A stretch of 64,000 nt of DNA from Desulfocicer vacuolatum DSM 3385 (GTDB taxonomy: Bacteria; Desulfobacterota; Desulfobacteria; Desulfobacterales; Desulfobacteraceae), in assembly GCF_900176365.1 (NCBI RefSeq), contig NZ_FWXY01000016.1:62001-126000 (forward strand). The letters are read 5' to 3'. This document shows, piece after piece, positions 62,279-64,000 of the stretch. The notes under the pieces are model-generated. The model saw only the letters and a program-made list of their open reading frames with translations. It had not been told where the DNA came from and did no database searches. Made by a program: the position numbers and the translations under genes. Each line of letters begins with the position of its first letter. The first letter of the stretch is position 1.

Positions 62279-63199
62279 CTACTGGGTAAGATTTATATCA
62301 GTTTTAGTGACAAGTTCCCTCACTGAATCAAAATTCGAGTCTGTGGAGGAAATTACAGCGGCAAAATGAGCTGCTTTCAAAATTCTTTCATGGGTGGCAT
62401 TTTTCATGTCAAGTGCCTTAAAAGCCTGTTGTATTTTTTCCACAACCGATGTGTCCAAATCTTTGCGGGCAGCATACACCCAGCCGGGATAGGGAGCTGT
62501 CATGGCCAGAATTCGTATCTGTTGCAAGTCAATTTTACCCACCACCACATCCAAGGCACCTTCACGAATGGTACCGATATCATATTTACCTGCATAAACG
62601 GCAAGGATCACCTTTTCCTGTTTTCCTCCGGGCCCCGGGGCAAAGGCAATTTCTTTAAAATCGGATTTTTCAATGCCATGATCCAGAAAAAAACCCAAAG
62701 GGTAAAGAAATCCCGCTGCCGAAGTTGAATCAACGGCAATCCATCGCTTTTGAACACAATGGGACAAATTTTTAATGGCAACATTGTCTTTTCTACAGAT
62801 AATCTGTCCCCGAAAATTTTCCCGTCCACTGGCTTCAATACTTCTGGCAAAGGCCTTTGCACCGTATTTCCGGGCCATCTTGACATAAACAAAGGGGTTG
62901 GAAAATGAAATATCAATTTTATTTTCACCCACCATGCACATATGATGATCAAAGGTGTCAGGAAATATCTGCTTGATATTTAAACCTGTTTTTTTTCGAA
63001 GATATGAAACAAGAAGATGGTGTCGGGTGTAAGACACTGTATGGGAATACTGGGGAAGATAAGCATAGGTGATCACATCGGGCTCATGGGGCCGGATCAC
63101 CTGCTCTTTGATTTTAAGATCCACCTTTATTGCGGGCTCGTCATCTCCACATCCAGGACAAATTAACAGAGAAAACAGAAACAGGCAGATAATTTTCAT
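62279..63199 (-). CDS. PhnD-like periplasmic substrate-binding lipoprotein
   Basis: The 306-residue protein has a signal sequence with a lipobox-like end (LLICPGC), then the phosphate/phosphite/phosphonate-binding fold of PhnD: TYAYLPQYSHTVSYTRHHLL, ISFSNPFVYVKMARKYG, IICRKDNVAIKNLSHC, AVDSTSAAGFLYPLGFFL and a C-terminal dimer-like helix. No ABC transporter permease or ATPase follows; instead a two-CW kinase and receiver do, so this binding protein probably works as the ligand sensor of that kinase. GGGAGA precedes the ATG. Confidence 0.88.
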   Translation of the reverse strand: MKIICLFLFSLLICPGCGDDEPAIKVDLKIKEQVIRPHEPDVITYAYLPQYSHTVSYTRHHLLVSYLRKKTGLNIKQIFPDTFDHHMCMVGENKIDISFSNPFVYVKMARKYGAKAFARSIEASGRENFRGQIICRKDNVAIKNLSHCVQKRWIAVDSTSAAGFLYPLGFFLDHGIEKSDFKEIAFAPGPGGKQEKVILAVYAGKYDIGTIREGALDVVVGKIDLQQIRILAMTAPYPGWVYAARKDLDTSVVEKIQQAFKALDMKNATHERILKAAHFAAVISSTDSNFDSVRELVTKTDINLTQ

Positions 63200-63258
63200 T
63201 TTGTGTCTCCCTGGTGAATGGTGTGATTCCTAATTTTAAACATTTCTCAAAAAAACAA

Positions 63259-63320
63259 TATAACTGCCACGGGCAGGCCGTATTTTGATCCGGTTACGCC
63301 CACAACAAAGGTAGAAATAC
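63259..63320 (-). repeat. Family A repeat, partial, reverse
   Basis: ATAACTGCCACGGGCAGGCC through CACAACAAAGGTAGAAATACC; hairpin 1 is cut in the middle. Confidence 0.82.
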
Positions 63321-63507
63321 CATAGCATCTAACATAAAAAAAAACAAAGTGCCGGAATCAATGAAAACCGCTGTTGCCACGGCGAATCTTATAAAAAACA
63401 AATTGACACCCAAAATCAAAAAGAATAGGGTCATCCAGAATTTTGATACTCTTCTTTTAAGAGCCTGTTAAAAAAATTATTTTCAAGGGATGAGTTTAAC
63501 CGATCTG

Positions 63508-63590
63508 GGCAGAGCTATAGAGATGTCTGTCCCATGGCCAGATCACCCCCTTATGAAATATTCCCCAAGCACAATGTGTATATTTATTAA
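63508..63590 (+). repeat. Family A repeat, heavily eroded
   Basis: GGGCAGAGC, then TCTGTCCCATGGCCAG and the border TTATGAAATATTCCCC in the right order and spacing indicate an old copy. Confidence 0.45.
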
Positions 63591-63612
63591 ACCGGCGCTA
63601 AGGAAACAAGAA

Positions 63613-64000
63613 TTGGAAAACAGTAAATTGAAACCAAACCAAACCCACACAGAAAAATCCCCATGGCAAAATCAGGTTGGACAAGCCATTACCTCACCGG
63701 CACAACTTCCCAAGGGGTTTAATGTGGATATCAAAGCCCTCACAAAAGTAACCCGGCAATATCCCATGCTGATATCTCCCTATTATCTGTCTTTGATTGA
63801 AAATGAACAAGATCCCTTGTGGAAACAGGCCGTTCCCGATGTGAGGGAGCTTGAAGATGAACAAAATATGGAAGATCCTCTGGCGGAAGAGCCCCAGTCC
63901 CCTGTACCGGCGGTTATTCATCGCTATCCGGGACGGGTTATTTTTCTGGTATCCAATCGCTGTGCCATGTACTGCCGTCATTGCATGCGAAAACGAAAAG
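63613..64000 (+). CDS. Lysine 2,3-aminomutase family radical SAM protein, cut by window edge
   Basis: The reading frame is open to the end of the window and continues beyond it. The first ~110 residues show the KamA N-terminal pattern: PWQNQVGQAITSPAQLPKGF, QYPMLISPYYLSLIENEQDP, VPDVRELEDEQNMEDPLAEE and AVIHRYPGRVIFLVSNRC. The radical SAM cluster motif CAMYCRHC is intact just before the edge. KamA-type enzymes move an amino group from C2 to C3 using SAM and PLP; some members act on glutamate or modify EF-P. The TTG at 63613, 8 bases after AAGGA, is the best start; ATG 63555 lies in an eroded repeat. The specific substrate cannot be judged from this fragment. Confidence 0.85.
   Translation, partial: MENSKLKPNQTHTEKSPWQNQVGQAITSPAQLPKGFNVDIKALTKVTRQYPMLISPYYLSLIENEQDPLWKQAVPDVRELEDEQNMEDPLAEEPQSPVPAVIHRYPGRVIFLVSNRCAMYCRHCMRKRK

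Larger units (their letters stand above)
63200..63612. other. Intergenic region before kamA-like gene
   Basis: Contains one reverse family A copy (63259-63320) and a heavily eroded forward copy (63508-63590, recognisable by GGGCAGAGC, TCTGTCCCATGG and TTATGAAATATTCC). The remaining ~190 bases show no gene or clear promoter. Confidence 0.55.

Noticed and set aside
62279-63199. Phosphonate ABC transport operon
   Set aside because: No permease or ATPase gene; the binding protein is followed by a kinase and a receiver.

Overview
The window reads as a chromosomal segment of a marine-type sulfate reducer of the Desulfobacteraceae/Desulfobacterales (Desulfobacterota), close in character to Desulfobacterium, Desulfobacula or Desulfospira. 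This is inference from gene content: several 600-residue acyl-CoA dehydrogenases and AMP-forming acyl-CoA ligases, a CoA-transferase/acetyltransferase fusion, a two-CW sensor kinase, a PEP-CTERM protein, and many stand-alone receivers and kinases. No rRNA, tRNA, CRISPR array, prophage or transposase gene was recognised.

Layout. 0-4 kb: proA (cut by the window edge), nadD, rsfS, gpmI. 4-13 kb: an HsdR-N-like protein, a zinc-ribbon protein, PBP1A, hisI-hisG-aminotransferase, engB, era and an HNH protein. 13-19 kb: unknown proteins, a DusB-type enzyme and an orphan YcaO protein. 19-34 kb: a membrane protein with internally repeated motifs, three fatty-acid-type genes (two acyl-CoA ligases, one acyl-CoA dehydrogenase behind a TetR gene), a second Dus, and a striking pair made of a double-AAA+ Lon-like protease and a membrane-anchored SPFH protein. 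34-39 kb: CoA-transferase/GNAT fusion, a COG2509-type flavoprotein, and a DASS anion transporter. 39-47 kb: a minus-strand signalling block (sigma54 activator, NifX-like protein, sensor kinase, receivers, a cytidylate-kinase-like/receiver fusion) running into the transporter. 47-52 kb: acyl-CoA dehydrogenase, thiolase and acyl-CoA ligase. 52-59 kb: a tandem CDP-alcohol phosphatidyltransferase, a PEP-synthase-like protein lacking the PEP domain, a phosphatase/YkgJ fusion and a PEP-CTERM protein. 59-63 kb: a PhnD-like lipoprotein, two-CW kinase and receiver. The right edge cuts a lysine 2,3-aminomutase family gene.

The most pervasive feature is non-coding. Family A, an ~88-bp two-hairpin repeat, occurs about 27 times between genes, often as tandem pairs in which two sequence subtypes alternate. 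Family B, a ~100-bp long palindrome, is commonly joined to A. A third element is a ~183-bp MITE-like unit with terminal inverted repeats, present three times with 7-8 bp flanking direct repeats. These repeats supply false start codons, so several starts are corrected here.

Regulation. Two distant loci (membrane protein at 19.6 kb and acyl-CoA ligase at 32.3 kb) carry the same promoter/operator arrangement, TTGACA followed exactly 48 nt later by TGAGCGCTCGTT, which ties the unknown membrane protein to fatty-acid metabolism. The TetR/acyl-CoA dehydrogenase operon has its own different 16-bp palindrome over its promoter.
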